Translations under genes and position numbers: made by a program | In this document: piece by piece, positions 1 to 9,477 of the stretch | Layout of the letters: each line of letters begins with the position of its first letter | How positions within the stretch are numbered: the first letter of the stretch is position 1 | NCBI RefSeq assembly: GCF_003932845.1 | Contig: NZ_RQZH01000001.1 | Span: 172,891-236,890 of the forward strand | DNA from: Prevotella sp. OH937_COT-195 | Lineage (GTDB): Bacteria; Bacteroidota; Bacteroidia; Bacteroidales; Bacteroidaceae | Direction of reading: 5' to 3' | DNA: 64,000 nt | Notes under the pieces: generated by a model | The model's database searches: none | Seen by the model: the letters and a program-made list of their open reading frames with translations, nothing else | What the model was told of the DNA's origin: nothing

Positions 1-389
1 CAGGTCTGTATTTCCTGCTTGATTACACCTATCTCGGAGCCGCACAGATTTCTGTATATGCCGGTGGCGTGACAATGATTTACATCTTTGCCATACAACT
101 GGTAAGCAAACGTACGCTGCAAGGTCTTGTCGAGCGCGTTAAAGGAAGCCGGGTGGTTTTCGGTGCTCTTGTTACACTCGTGGGATTTGCCACAGTCGTG
201 GCTGTATTCCTTAAGAATCAGTTCATCAATAATTTCGCAAAACTTCCCGATGCAGAAATCAGTGTAGAGACAATCGGAAACCAACTCGTAGGAGCCGACA
301 AATTCGGTTATGTGCTTCCGTTCGAGTTTATCTCGGTGTTTCTTTTGGCATGTATCATCGGTGGTATTGTAATTTCAAGAAAGGGTTAA
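1..389 (+). CDS. nuoJ: NADH-quinone oxidoreductase subunit J (5' truncated by window edge)
   Basis: Membrane subunit of respiratory complex I. The reading frame is already open at base 3, and residues continue upstream of the first internal ATG at 75, so the gene is cut by the window edge and not short. Visible sequence has the NuoJ hallmark GAAQISVYAGGVTMIYIF in the conserved pi-bulge helix, then a helix with FGALVTLVGFATVVAVFL and a C-terminal helix near FISVFLLACIIGGIV. It is followed after 3 bp by nuoK, and the J-K-L-M-N order is the canonical membrane-arm order. The upstream nuo genes lie outside the window. Confidence 0.95.
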   Translation, partial: GLYFLLDYTYLGAAQISVYAGGVTMIYIFAIQLVSKRTLQGLVERVKGSRVVFGALVTLVGFATVVAVFLKNQFINNFAKLPDAEISVETIGNQLVGADKFGYVLPFEFISVFLLACIIGGIVISRKG

Positions 390-392
390 GCA

Positions 393-704
393 ATGATGAT
401 ACCAGTAGAATATTATTTTGTGTTATCGGCACTGTTGTTCTTCATCGGTGTGTTCGGCTTCATCTCTCGCCGCAACCTGATTGCAATGCTCATTTCTGTT
501 GAGTTGATACTTAACTCTGTGGATATAAACTTTGCCGCATTCAACCGCATTCTATATCCGGGAATGCTTGACGGTTTCTTCTTCACTCTCTTCTCAATAG
601 GCGTGAGTGCTGCAGAAACGGCAGTGGCAATCGCTATAATTATCAATGTCTTCCGCAATTTCAGAAACGACTCGGTTGACAGCATCAAAGAACTTAGAAA
701 TTAA
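393..704 (+). CDS. nuoK: NADH-quinone oxidoreductase subunit K
   Basis: Small three-helix membrane subunit of complex I (103 residues, the usual size), homologous to MrpC. The typical NuoK block FGFISRRNLIAMLISVELILNSVDINFAAF contains the conserved membrane Glu (VELILN) used in proton translocation, and a second conserved Glu lies in AAETAVAIAIIINVFRN. Two ATGs (393 and 396) are possible starts; the first is kept because it sits 3 bp after the nuoJ stop. It is in the nuoJKLMN operon with 26 bp to nuoL. Confidence 0.96.
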   Translation: MMIPVEYYFVLSALLFFIGVFGFISRRNLIAMLISVELILNSVDINFAAFNRILYPGMLDGFFFTLFSIGVSAAETAVAIAIIINVFRNFRNDSVDSIKELRN

Positions 705-730
705 TATCATTAAGAATTCAGAACATCATT

Positions 731-2719
731 ATGGATTACAGTTATTCTTTCTTGATACTGCTTTTGCCGCTGCTATCGTTCATTATACTTGGACTTGCGG
801 GCATGAAGATGTCTCATAAAGTGGCAGGACTCATCGGGACAACGTCTCTCGGTGCGGTTACGGCACTGTCATATTACACGGTATTTGTATATTTTACGGC
901 CGACAGGGTTAATGATGTCTTCCAGACAATCGTTCCCTATAATTTTACATGGCTGCCTCTGGGTGCACTTCATTTCGACCTCGGTATTCTTCTCGACCCG
1001 ATTTCGGTAATGATGCTCATTCTCATCTCCACGGTAAGTTTCATGGTTCACATCTATTCGTTCGGATATATGCACGGTGAGAAAGGTTTCCAGCGTTATT
1101 ATGCTTATCTTTCGCTCTTTACCATGTCTATGCTCGGACTTGTGTTGGCCACCAACATCTTTCAGATGTATCTGTTTTGGGAACTCGTGGGTGTTAGTTC
1201 ATATTTGCTCATCGGTTTCTATTATCCCACGCATTCTGCGGTCGCAGCATCAAAGAAAGCTTTCATCATTACTCGTTTTGCCGACTTTTTCTTCCTTATC
1301 GGTATTTTACTGTTCGGCTATTACACCCAGTCGTTCAGTTTCAGTTTTGTCGGCGACATAGTAATGGGGCAGGGAACAGAGCCTTTCATTACCGCTGACA
1401 TGACAAAGGCAGTTGCTGCCGGAGGTTTCATAATTCCTACAGCATTGGTACTTATGTTCATCGGTGGTGCCGGTAAGTCTGCAATGTTCCCATTGCATAT
1501 CTGGCTTCCTGATGCCATGGAAGGTCCTACGCCAGTCAGTGCGCTTATTCATGCTGCGACGATGGTCGTTGCCGGTGTTTTCCAAATTGCCCGCATGTTC
1601 CCGTTGTGGGTAGGATATGCTCCCGACCAAATGAGCATCGTGGTGATAATAGGTGCTTTCACTGCTTTTTATGCCGCCGCCGTGGCATGTGCCCAGACGG
1701 ACATTAAGCGTGTGCTTGCTTTTTCTACCATCTCGCAGATAGCCTTCATGATGGTTGCGCTCGGCGTTTCCATGCCCGGACATCACGGCGAACTACTCGA
1801 CAACCATGCACAACTGGGTTACATGGCATCAATGTTCCATCTTTTTACACATGCCATGTTCAAGGCATGCTTGTTCCTCTGCGCAGGATGTATAATACAC
1901 GCAGTTCACTCAAACGAGATGTCAATGATGGGAGGTTTGCGTAAATACATGCCTATAACTCATGTGACATTCCTTATATCCTGCCTTGCAATTGCCGGCA
2001 TACCATTCTTCTCAGGTTTCAGTTCTAAGGACGAGATAATATCTGCATGTTTTGCATATAGTCCGCTTTGCGGCTGGTGGATGACCGGCGTTGCTGCCAT
2101 GACGGCATTCTATATGTTCCGTCTCTATTTCGGAATATTCTGGGGGACGGAAAACAAGGACGCCCATGCCAAGCATACTCCGCATGAAGCACCGTTCTCA
2201 ATGACAATACCTTTGATTGTCCTCTGCTTGATAACCGTTGGTGTTGGCATATACACCACACTTGCAGGTTTCCTCGGTTGGAGTGGCAGTTTCGGTAGTT
2301 TCGTAACTGCTTCGGGTAAGGACTATACCATTCATTTTGATACCACCATCGCACTCACTTCCACAGTAATTGCGATTTGCGCCATAGCACTTGCCACCTA
2401 TATATATAAAGGAGAGAAGCAACCTGTTGCCGAACGTATGTATAAGATGTTCCCACGTCTCCACCGTGCTGCTTACAAGCGTTTCTACATGGACGAAGTG
2501 TGGATGTTCGTTACACATAAGATAATTTTCCGCTTTTTCTCACACCCTATAGCATGGTTCGATCGTCACTGTGTAGATGGCACTTTCAACTTCATGGCAT
2601 GGGGAGCCAACGAGGCTGGTGAGACACTACGCCCGTGGCAGAGCGGCGATGTACGCCAATATGCAGTATGGTTCCTTACCGGTTCTGTTGCACTCGCACT
2701 GATATTGTTGGCAATATAA
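731..2719 (+). CDS. nuoL: NADH-quinone oxidoreductase subunit L
   Basis: Largest antiporter-like subunit of complex I, 662 residues, forming the distal proton channel and lateral helix. The Proton_antipo_N region near residues 65-125 is followed by the antiporter core. Key charged residues are visible: Glu151 in FQMYLFWELVGVSS, Lys249 in GGAGKSAMFPLHIWLPDAMEGPTPVS, and a Lys in TDIKRVLAFSTISQ. The C-terminal part (about 560-662) would be the long horizontal helix plus anchor helix. Length fits the NuoL family. It lies between nuoK and nuoM with 40 bp of AT-rich spacer before nuoM. Confidence 0.97.
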   Translation: MDYSYSFLILLLPLLSFIILGLAGMKMSHKVAGLIGTTSLGAVTALSYYTVFVYFTADRVNDVFQTIVPYNFTWLPLGALHFDLGILLDPISVMMLILISTVSFMVHIYSFGYMHGEKGFQRYYAYLSLFTMSMLGLVLATNIFQMYLFWELVGVSSYLLIGFYYPTHSAVAASKKAFIITRFADFFFLIGILLFGYYTQSFSFSFVGDIVMGQGTEPFITADMTKAVAAGGFIIPTALVLMFIGGAGKSAMFPLHIWLPDAMEGPTPVSALIHAATMVVAGVFQIARMFPLWVGYAPDQMSIVVIIGAFTAFYAAAVACAQTDIKRVLAFSTISQIAFMMVALGVSMPGHHGELLDNHAQLGYMASMFHLFTHAMFKACLFLCAGCIIHAVHSNEMSMMGGLRKYMPITHVTFLISCLAIAGIPFFSGFSSKDEIISACFAYSPLCGWWMTGVAAMTAFYMFRLYFGIFWGTENKDAHAKHTPHEAPFSMTIPLIVLCLITVGVGIYTTLAGFLGWSGSFGSFVTASGKDYTIHFDTTIALTSTVIAICAIALATYIYKGEKQPVAERMYKMFPRLHRAAYKRFYMDEVWMFVTHKIIFRFFSHPIAWFDRHCVDGTFNFMAWGANEAGETLRPWQSGDVRQYAVWFLTGSVALALILLAI

Positions 2720-2759
2720 AATATTTAAAATAGTAAATTGTTAAATAGTAAATAGCATT

Positions 2760-4259
2760 ATGTCTATATTAACATTATTCGTAGTTATCCCGGCCTTGAT
2801 GTTGCCTGCACTGTGGATTGCCCGCAACGACAATCAGGTGCGTGGCGTGATGGTTGCCGGTGCTTCGTGTCTGCTGGCATTGTCTATATGGCTGACAATA
2901 GATTTCATTCAGGCTCGTGCCGGAGGTGATACCAGTATGATGCTTCACACTTATGCCGTTGATTGGTTCAAGCCTTTGAACATAAAATATGCCGTTGGTG
3001 TTGACGGTATCTCGGTAGTGATGTTGCTCTTGTCAAGCATAATAGTCTTTACAGGAACGTTTGCCTCGTGGCAGTTACAACCGATGAAGAAGGAGTATTT
3101 TCTTTGGTTTACTCTGCTCTCTCTCGGTGTTTATGGTTTCTTTATCTCGGTTGATATGTTTACCATGTTTATGTTCTACGAGGTGGCACTCATACCGATG
3201 TATCTTCTCATCGGCGTATGGGGCAGCGGCAACAAGGAGTATGCCGCAATGAAACTTACGCTAATGCTTATGGGAGGGTCTGCACTCCTCATTCTCGGAA
3301 TTCTTGGTATCTATTTCTTCAGCGGTGCCACAACGATGAACGTTAACGAGATTGCTGCCATGCACAACATTCCGGTGGAAGTGCAGAAGATATTCTTCCC
3401 GTTCATCTTCATCGGTTTTGGTGTACTTGGTGCTCTTTTCCCGTTCCACACTTGGAGTCCCGATGGTCATGCCTCTGCGCCCACGGCCGTGTCAATGCTT
3501 CATGCCGGTGTGCTGATGAAGCTCGGAGGATATGGTTGTTTCCGCATAGCAATGTTCTTACTTCCCGATGCGGCACGCGAGTTGGCATGGATCTTCCTTA
3601 TCCTAACTACCATATCGGTTGTTTACGGGGCACTCTCGGCATGCGTGCAGACCGACCTTAAGTACATCAACGCATACTCTTCGGTTTCGCATTGCGGCCT
3701 GGTACTCTTTGCACTTCTTATGATGACCCAGACTGCATGTACCGGAGCAATTCTCCAAATGCTTTCACACGGACTTATGACGGCACTCTTCTTTGCACTC
3801 ATCGGTATGATTTACGGTCGTGCACACACTCGTGACGTTCGCTATCTCGGTGGTTTGATGAAGGTAATGCCATTCCTTGCCGTGGGATATGTCGTTGCCG
3901 GTCTTGCCAATCTCGGGCTTCCGGGTTTCTCGGGCTTCATCGCAGAGATGACAATCTTCGTGGGTTCGTTCGAGAAAGCCGACACATTCCGTCGCGTATG
4001 TACCATTATCGCCTGTTGCTCGATAGTAATTACCGCTGTATATATTCTGCGTGTTGTGGGTAAGATACTGTTCCAAAAGTTGCAATATCCGCACATGGAT
4101 ACTGTTAAACTTACCGATGCCACATGGGACGAGCGGTTTGCCGTAATCTGCCTCATTGCTTGTGTTGCAGGTCTTGGCACTTTCCCGATGTGGGCAAGTC
4201 GGGTAATCGACAGTGGAGTAGGTAACGTTTTGTCTAACATCTTAACCGCCAGCATCTAA
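2760..4259 (+). CDS. nuoM: NADH-quinone oxidoreductase subunit M
   Basis: Second antiporter-like subunit of complex I, 499 residues. Conserved features are [18 protein letters not shown], the membrane Glu141 in [20 protein letters not shown], the block [20 protein letters not shown] followed by [12 protein letters not shown], and [19 protein letters not shown]. The order of helices and charged residues matches NuoM and not NuoL (no C-terminal lateral helix). It ends 2 bp before nuoN, so the two are probably translationally coupled. Confidence 0.97.
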   Translation: MSILTLFVVIPALMLPALWIARNDNQVRGVMVAGASCLLALSIWLTIDFIQARAGGDTSMMLHTYAVDWFKPLNIKYAVGVDGISVVMLLLSSIIVFTGTFASWQLQPMKKEYFLWFTLLSLGVYGFFISVDMFTMFMFYEVALIPMYLLIGVWGSGNKEYAAMKLTLMLMGGSALLILGILGIYFFSGATTMNVNEIAAMHNIPVEVQKIFFPFIFIGFGVLGALFPFHTWSPDGHASAPTAVSMLHAGVLMKLGGYGCFRIAMFLLPDAARELAWIFLILTTISVVYGALSACVQTDLKYINAYSSVSHCGLVLFALLMMTQTACTGAILQMLSHGLMTALFFALIGMIYGRAHTRDVRYLGGLMKVMPFLAVGYVVAGLANLGLPGFSGFIAEMTIFVGSFEKADTFRRVCTIIACCSIVITAVYILRVVGKILFQKLQYPHMDTVKLTDATWDERFAVICLIACVAGLGTFPMWASRVIDSGVGNVLSNILTASI

Positions 4260-4261
4260 TT

Positions 4262-5698
4262 ATGGGATACAGTCAATTTCTAAACATGATTCCGGAGGCA
4301 ACGCTTGTTGCCATTCTGATTATAGCCTTCGTGGCAGATTTCGCATCGTCTAAGAACGGGCGGCGCACTTGGTTTAACCCGCTGATGTGTCTGCTGTTGC
4401 TTGTGCAGACGGTAGTCAGTTTCCTCCAGAAAGACCCGACAACGGCATTTGGAGGTATGTATGTCACAACAGCCGCGGCTAACGTGATGAAAACAATACT
4501 CGCGGCAGGCACACTCGTTGTCGTAATACAGGCAAGACAATGGCTCTCGCGTGAAGATACGGCTTTCAAGGAGGGTGAGTTCTATATGCTTGTGGTTTCT
4601 ACACTGCTAGGTATGAACATGATGATGTCATCCGGACATTTCCTTATGTTCTTCCTCGGACTCGAAATGGCAAGCGTGCCGATGGCATGCCTCGTAGCAC
4701 TCGACAAGTACCGCCACAACTCTGCGGAGGCTTCGGCCAAGTATATACTCACCGCCACATTCTCAAGTGGTGTGATGCTGTACGGCATATCAATGCTGTA
4801 TGGTGCAACGGGACAACTTTATTTCGATGATTTTACAACAGTACTTGGCAAGGAACATCTTGCCTTGAGCATTGTCGGACTTGTGTTTTTCTTCAGTGGT
4901 CTCGGATTCAAGATAAGTCTCGTTCCGTTCCATTTTTGGACAGCCGACACATATCAGGGCGCACCGACAACCATCACCGGCTATTTGAGCGTTATATCCA
5001 AGGGAGCAGCGGCATTTGCGCTTTGTATCATTTTGATGAAAGTGTTCGCACCGATGATACAATATTGGGAGTATCTTTTGTACATAGTAATTGTGCTCAG
5101 CATTACCATAGCAAATCTTTTCGCCATACGACAGAAAGAACTCAAGCGTTTCATGGCATTCAGTTCCATCTCGCAGGCAGGCTATATTATGCTTGCCGTG
5201 GTGGGAGCAAACCAGCACGGTGTGGCAGCACTAAGTTACTACGTACTTGTATATGTAGCAGCCAACCTTGCCGTATTTACCGTTATAGGCACTGTCGAGG
5301 AGAACAATTCAGGCAGAACGGATATGCGTGCCTATGATGGTTTCTATTCCAAGAATCCTAAGTTGGCATTCCTTATGACGCTTTCCCTCTTTTCACTTGC
5401 CGGAATTCCGCCGTTTGCAGGAATGTTCTCTAAGTTCTTTGTCTTCATGGCAGCGGCAGAACAAGGTTCAACATTGGCATACATAGTAGTCTTCGTGGCA
5501 TTGATAAACACCGTTGTATCGCTATACTACTATCTGCTCATAGTGAAAGCAATGTATATTCGCTCGGCAGAAAATCCGTTGCCAACGTTCCGCACTGATG
5601 CCGGTACGCGTATCGCCCTTGCCATCTGTACGGCAGGCATAATGCTTTTCGGTATTTTTTCGTGCATTTACGATTGGATATTCGCCGCAGCGGCATAA
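4262..5698 (+). CDS. nuoN: NADH-quinone oxidoreductase subunit N
   Basis: Third antiporter-like subunit of complex I, 478 residues. It carries the NuoN signature with [19 protein letters not shown] (membrane Glu), [30 protein letters not shown] (Lys in GFKIS) and [22 protein letters not shown]. It is the last gene of the nuo operon; a strong hairpin at 5739-5772 follows and the next gene is convergent. Nothing unusual was seen. Confidence 0.97.
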   Translation: MGYSQFLNMIPEATLVAILIIAFVADFASSKNGRRTWFNPLMCLLLLVQTVVSFLQKDPTTAFGGMYVTTAAANVMKTILAAGTLVVVIQARQWLSREDTAFKEGEFYMLVVSTLLGMNMMMSSGHFLMFFLGLEMASVPMACLVALDKYRHNSAEASAKYILTATFSSGVMLYGISMLYGATGQLYFDDFTTVLGKEHLALSIVGLVFFFSGLGFKISLVPFHFWTADTYQGAPTTITGYLSVISKGAAAFALCIILMKVFAPMIQYWEYLLYIVIVLSITIANLFAIRQKELKRFMAFSSISQAGYIMLAVVGANQHGVAALSYYVLVYVAANLAVFTVIGTVEENNSGRTDMRAYDGFYSKNPKLAFLMTLSLFSLAGIPPFAGMFSKFFVFMAAAEQGSTLAYIVVFVALINTVVSLYYYLLIVKAMYIRSAENPLPTFRTDAGTRIALAICTAGIMLFGIFSCIYDWIFAAAA

Positions 5699-5738
5699 GT
5701 AACCACATGTAATGAGGTTACCACCAAAATGGTATGAC

Positions 5739-5772
5739 CCCCGAAAGTTGGAAATAAGACCAACTTTCGGGG
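5739..5772. terminator. Bidirectional terminator between nuoN and the aminotransferase gene
   Basis: A perfect 13-bp stem (CCCCGAAAGTTGG at 5739-5751, CCAACTTTCGGGG at 5760-5772) with an 8-nt loop lies between convergent genes ending at 5698 (+) and 5809 (-). The T-rich tract TTCATTTAATTT follows on the plus strand. The position suits termination from both sides. Confidence 0.85.
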
Positions 5773-5808
5773 TTCATTTAATTTATGGAATCTACTTTTA
5801 AACAGATG

Positions 5809-7119
5809 TCATACGGGATTGTTATCTGCGAACAGTTTCATGCGTTCTTCGAGTTGTGCATATTGATGTTCCTCTATGAACGATGTGCAGACACGCAATC
5901 CCTCTTGTTGCGAACCCGTTGTAATGAGACAGATGGCGCTGACACCGTAGTACATCAGTTCGCGTGCCAATGTTCCGCTTGTCATTCCGGGGTATCCAAT
6001 GGTGAAATAAAAACCGTCGGCAATGGGGCGGTCAAGGTCTCGGTCATATACTATGTGGAAATTATGCTTGCAGAATATTTCCTTAAGTTTATGCGCCCGT
6101 TCTCCATAAACTTTCACCTCGTTGCGGAAATTGTAAGTACCATCGCATGCCGCACCGAGCATTGCCGCCATTGCGTGCTGTGCGCTGTGGCTCGTTCCCG
6201 ATGATAAGGCATAAAGCATGCGTGTAGAGAATACAAGTCCGAAAGGAAGTCCCTCGTATCGTGCCGACAAATCATCGTAGTGTCGGTGGAATAATTTATC
6301 GCTGATGCATGTCACACCGATGCGTTCGCCGGCATAACTGAAAGCCTTCGATCCGCTTATGAGCAAGATATAGTTATCGGTGTATCGAGCCACACTTGGT
6401 TGGAATGGCGGTTGGAACGGTTGGCTCATATCCTTACGGAAATCCATTGCGAAATATGCGAGATCTTCCATTACTATGACATCATGGCGTGTCGCCATTT
6501 CACCGATAATTTTCAATTCGTCATCATTGAAGCATATCCACGATGGATTATTGGGGTTGCTGTATACAATGGCGCAGATATTTCCTTTCGACAAGTAGCT
6601 TTCAAGTTTTACACGCAGTTTGTCACCGCGGTAGTCATATACGTCGAACGTTTCATATTTCACACCTTGAACCTGCAACTGCATTTTCTGTACGGGAAAT
6701 CCGGGATCGATAAACAGAACAGTATCTTTTTTACGGTCAGCCTGCGAGCATGTCAGGAACGATGCGAACGTTCCCTGCATACTTCCGCATACCGGTACAC
6801 ATCCTTCCGGCTTTATGTCTATGTCGATGAAAGCCTTCACAAAGCGTGATGCCTGACGTTTCAATTCCGGAAAACCCTGTATGTCCGGATAACTGTGAGC
6901 AATACCTTCCTGCAAAGACTTTATCTGTGCATCTACTCCCACCTTTGCGGCAGGCAGTCCAGGTATTCCCATTTCCATTTTTATAAATTCCACACCTGAC
7001 TCTTTCTCTGCCATTGCAGCAACTTGTTTTACCTCGCGTATCGTTGCTTTGGCAAAGTCGCGTATTCCTAAATTGTTGATCAATTTGTCAACTATTTCTT
7101 TTTTTATTGGGGTATTCAT
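5809..7119 (-). CDS. Class I/II PLP-dependent aminotransferase
   Basis: Fold-type I PLP aminotransferase of 436 residues. Visible landmarks are the substrate/PLP region YPDIQGFPELK, the AspAT-like YSNPNNPSW, VIVMEDLAYFAMDFRKD (PLP-binding Asp and Tyr), and SGSKAFSYAGERIGV with the Schiff-base Lys in SGSKAFS and the phosphate-binding Arg in GERIG. It is the last gene of the minus-strand group with iorA, iorB and an omega-amidase-like hydrolase, which suggests that it supplies or consumes aromatic or sulfur-containing 2-oxo acids. The exact amino-acid substrate cannot be read from the sequence. A 105-bp gap with an inverted repeat (7150-7218) separates it from iorB. Confidence 0.85.
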   Translation of the reverse strand: MNTPIKKEIVDKLINNLGIRDFAKATIREVKQVAAMAEKESGVEFIKMEMGIPGLPAAKVGVDAQIKSLQEGIAHSYPDIQGFPELKRQASRFVKAFIDIDIKPEGCVPVCGSMQGTFASFLTCSQADRKKDTVLFIDPGFPVQKMQLQVQGVKYETFDVYDYRGDKLRVKLESYLSKGNICAIVYSNPNNPSWICFNDDELKIIGEMATRHDVIVMEDLAYFAMDFRKDMSQPFQPPFQPSVARYTDNYILLISGSKAFSYAGERIGVTCISDKLFHRHYDDLSARYEGLPFGLVFSTRMLYALSSGTSHSAQHAMAAMLGAACDGTYNFRNEVKVYGERAHKLKEIFCKHNFHIVYDRDLDRPIADGFYFTIGYPGMTSGTLARELMYYGVSAICLITTGSQQEGLRVCTSFIEEHQYAQLEERMKLFADNNPV

Positions 7120-7149
7120 TTAATTGAATTTTAGGATTGAGACTTTAAT

Positions 7150-7218
7150 ATTGAGAATCGGAAATTGGGAATCGTTTTTCTGTCAAGTACAGTCAATTCA
7201 CAACTTCCAATTCTCAAT
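7150..7218. repeat. Imperfect 18-bp inverted repeat in the iorB-aminotransferase gap
   Basis: ATTGAGAATCGGAAATTG (7150-7167) is inverted as CAACTTCCAATTCTCAAT (7201-7218), with two differences that could be G-U pairs in RNA. The loop is 33 nt. There is no clear U-run in the direction of transcription (minus), so a terminator is not supported. It may be an mRNA-stability hairpin between two cistrons or a decayed GAATTGAGAATTG-type intergenic repeat. Confidence 0.5.
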
Positions 7219-7224
7219 CAAATA

Positions 7225-7797
7225 TTATTTTTGTTCAGCCCTTCCTAATGCGAGAGCCTTGATATTCGCTTCAACGATGGCATCGCCTTTTCGTCCGAAT
7301 ACTCTGTGTATGGCATCTTCCAGTTTTGAGTATTCTATGCCGAGAGCCTTTTGTGCCGCTCCGAGCAGTATCATGTTTGCCGAGCGAGGCACGTTGTTCT
7401 CCTTTGCCATCTTCTCTATGTCGAGTACGATAACGTTGTCTATCTTTGCAAGGTTTGCATTTATAACCTCCATGTCGGGATAGTTCGTTATGTTCACGAA
7501 CGGTGTGCTTGATGTTATTATCCAACCGTCTTTGGCGAGATAGGGCAGATAACGCAGTGCCTCCATCGGCTCCATTGATATTATCACATCGGCACTTCCC
7601 TTTGCTATTAAGTCACTGTTTATCGGCTCTGACGAGATGCGCAAGTTCGATTGCACGTCCCCTCCTCTTTGGCTCATTCCGTGTACCTCTGCCTGTTTGA
7701 TGTAAAGATCCTCGTTCATGGCCGCCTCGCCTATTATTGTTGCGATGGAAAGGATACCTTGTCCTCCCACACCACATAAAATTATGTCTGTTTTCAT
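7225..7797 (-). CDS. iorB: Indolepyruvate:ferredoxin oxidoreductase, beta (gamma-domain) subunit
   Basis: Small subunit (190 residues) of the enzyme that converts aryl-pyruvates plus CoA to aryl-acetyl-CoA, CO2 and reduced ferredoxin. The POR gamma-type domain is evident from the N-terminal DIILCGVGGQGILSIATIIGEAA and the conserved KQAEVHGMSQRGGDVQSNLRIS. ADVIISMEPMEALRYLPYL follows. It lies 32 bp downstream of iorA in the same orientation, as expected for the heterodimer. Cytoplasmic. Confidence 0.93.
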   Translation of the reverse strand: MKTDIILCGVGGQGILSIATIIGEAAMNEDLYIKQAEVHGMSQRGGDVQSNLRISSEPINSDLIAKGSADVIISMEPMEALRYLPYLAKDGWIITSSTPFVNITNYPDMEVINANLAKIDNVIVLDIEKMAKENNVPRSANMILLGAAQKALGIEYSKLEDAIHRVFGRKGDAIVEANIKALALGRAEQK

Positions 7798-7829
7798 TTT
7801 TAGATTTACGTTTTTACGGATTTATAGGG

Positions 7830-9452
7830 TTATTTCTTTTCCGCAGCCTTTTTCTGCTTCATGTGTCGCTGCAGTGTTTGTACGCATTCGCGTCTTGGAA
7901 TGATTACAGAAGTACCCTTGTAGTTTATCTCCTCGCGAATGATGCGTGTTATCTCCGTCATGTTCTTGGGCAATGGTACAACAACGTGCAAGTGGTCGTT
8001 GCTTATACCCAGTCCGCGGCATATATCTTCGAACTTGTTCGTTCCTGCCGACTCCTGTCCTCCTGTCATTCCGGTGGTGAGGTTATCGCTTATTATAACC
8101 GTTATGTTTGCATTTTCGTTTATGGCATCAAGCAGTCCTGTCATTCCGGAATGTGTAAACGTTGAGTCGCCTATTACTGCCACCGATGGCCATTGTCCTG
8201 CATCTGCCGCACCTTTTGCCATTGTGATGCTGGCACCCATGTCGACACATGCATGTATTGCACGGAACGGTGGCAGGAAACCGAGTGTATAGCAGCCAAT
8301 GTCTCCGAACACGCGTGCATTATCGTATTCGCGCAGTACCTCGTTTAATGCTGCATACATGTCTCTGTGTCCGCAACCTTTGCAAAGTGCCGGCGGGCGC
8401 GGTGCCACATCTTCGCAAGGAGCAAAGTTTTCACCCGTTTCCATTCCGAGAGCCTTCTTCACCACGTCCGGATTTAGTTCGCCGGTGCGTGGCAATTCTC
8501 CGGTCAGTCGTCCTTTTATAACTGCATTTCCGTCCATTACGCCACGCAGTATTTCCTCGATAAACGGTTGCCCTTCTTCTACGACGAGCACCGAGTCGCA
8601 TTCATCGCACATGCGTCTTACGAGTTTTTTCGGCAGCGGATATTGCGAAATCTTCAATATGGGATATGGACTGCCGTTGGGGAAACACTCGTTGACATAG
8701 TTGAAACCTATGCCGCTTGCTATTATACCCATGGAGGTTGCAGCGCTTCCTTTTGCTTCGATGTATTTGTTATACGGAGACACTACTGCATCGGCTTCAA
8801 GTTCCGCCTGTTGTGCCGTGACGATGTCGTTGCGTTTGCGTGCGTTTGCCGGCAGCAATACCCAACTGCCCGCTTCGGCATTGTAGTTCATCTCGTTTTC
8901 CTTACGCGCTTCGGTTGCCACTTTTACCACTGCACGAGAGTGTGCCATGCGCGTCGTCACACGCATCAACACCGGCAGATGCTGACTTTCGGAGTACTCG
9001 AATGCAGTGTTCATCATGTCATACGCCTCCTGCTGCGAACTCGGTTCGAATGTAGGTATCATTGCAAATTTGCCATAGAAGCGTGAGTCTTGTTCGTCCT
9101 GTGACGAGTGCATGGAAGGGTCGTCGGCCACAAGAACCACTATACCGCCGTTAACCCCGGTCATGCCGGAGTTAACGAATGGGTCGGCACATACATTAAG
9201 ACCTACGTGTTTCATGCAGACCATTGCACGCTTGCCCATGAACGACATGCCCAGCGCGGCTTCCATCGCTGTCTTTTCGTTCGTGCTCCAGCGGCTGTGT
9301 ATTCCGCGTTCCTTGGCAATCTCGTTGCCTTGTATGAACTCGGTAATCTCGGTCGAGGGAGTTCCGGGATAAGCATACACACCGGACAGTCCGGCATGGA
9401 TTGCACCCAGGGCAATGGCTTCGTCTCCCAATAAAAGTTTTTTTTCTGTCAT
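7830..9452 (-). CDS. iorA: Indolepyruvate:ferredoxin oxidoreductase, alpha subunit, without C-terminal ferredoxin domain
   Basis: TPP-dependent large subunit, 540 residues. The N-terminal half carries the pyrimidine-binding POR domain (LLLGDEAIALGAIHAGLSG, YPGTPSTEITEF, HVGLNVCADPFVNSGMTG). The C-terminal half is the TPP-binding domain, with ALCKGCGHRDMYAAL and VIGDSTFTHSGMTGLLDAI (GDS...N-type Mg/TPP motif). The protein stops about 15 residues after IIPRRECVQTLQRHMK. In classical IorA a ferredoxin domain with two CxxCxxC sets follows that point; no such Cys motif is present, and only 32 bp separate the stop from iorB, so there is no room for one. Electrons must therefore leave by another route. 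Confidence 0.92.
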   Translation of the reverse strand: MTEKKLLLGDEAIALGAIHAGLSGVYAYPGTPSTEITEFIQGNEIAKERGIHSRWSTNEKTAMEAALGMSFMGKRAMVCMKHVGLNVCADPFVNSGMTGVNGGIVVLVADDPSMHSSQDEQDSRFYGKFAMIPTFEPSSQQEAYDMMNTAFEYSESQHLPVLMRVTTRMAHSRAVVKVATEARKENEMNYNAEAGSWVLLPANARKRNDIVTAQQAELEADAVVSPYNKYIEAKGSAATSMGIIASGIGFNYVNECFPNGSPYPILKISQYPLPKKLVRRMCDECDSVLVVEEGQPFIEEILRGVMDGNAVIKGRLTGELPRTGELNPDVVKKALGMETGENFAPCEDVAPRPPALCKGCGHRDMYAALNEVLREYDNARVFGDIGCYTLGFLPPFRAIHACVDMGASITMAKGAADAGQWPSVAVIGDSTFTHSGMTGLLDAINENANITVIISDNLTTGMTGGQESAGTNKFEDICRGLGISNDHLHVVVPLPKNMTEITRIIREEINYKGTSVIIPRRECVQTLQRHMKQKKAAEKK

Positions 9453-9477
9453 TTTGTTAAAATTTAGGTATTAGTTA

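Noticed and set aside
7798..7829. Frameshifted ferredoxin domain after iorA
   Set aside because: Only 32 bp separate iorA and iorB, far too short for the missing domain, so the shorter IorA is natural.
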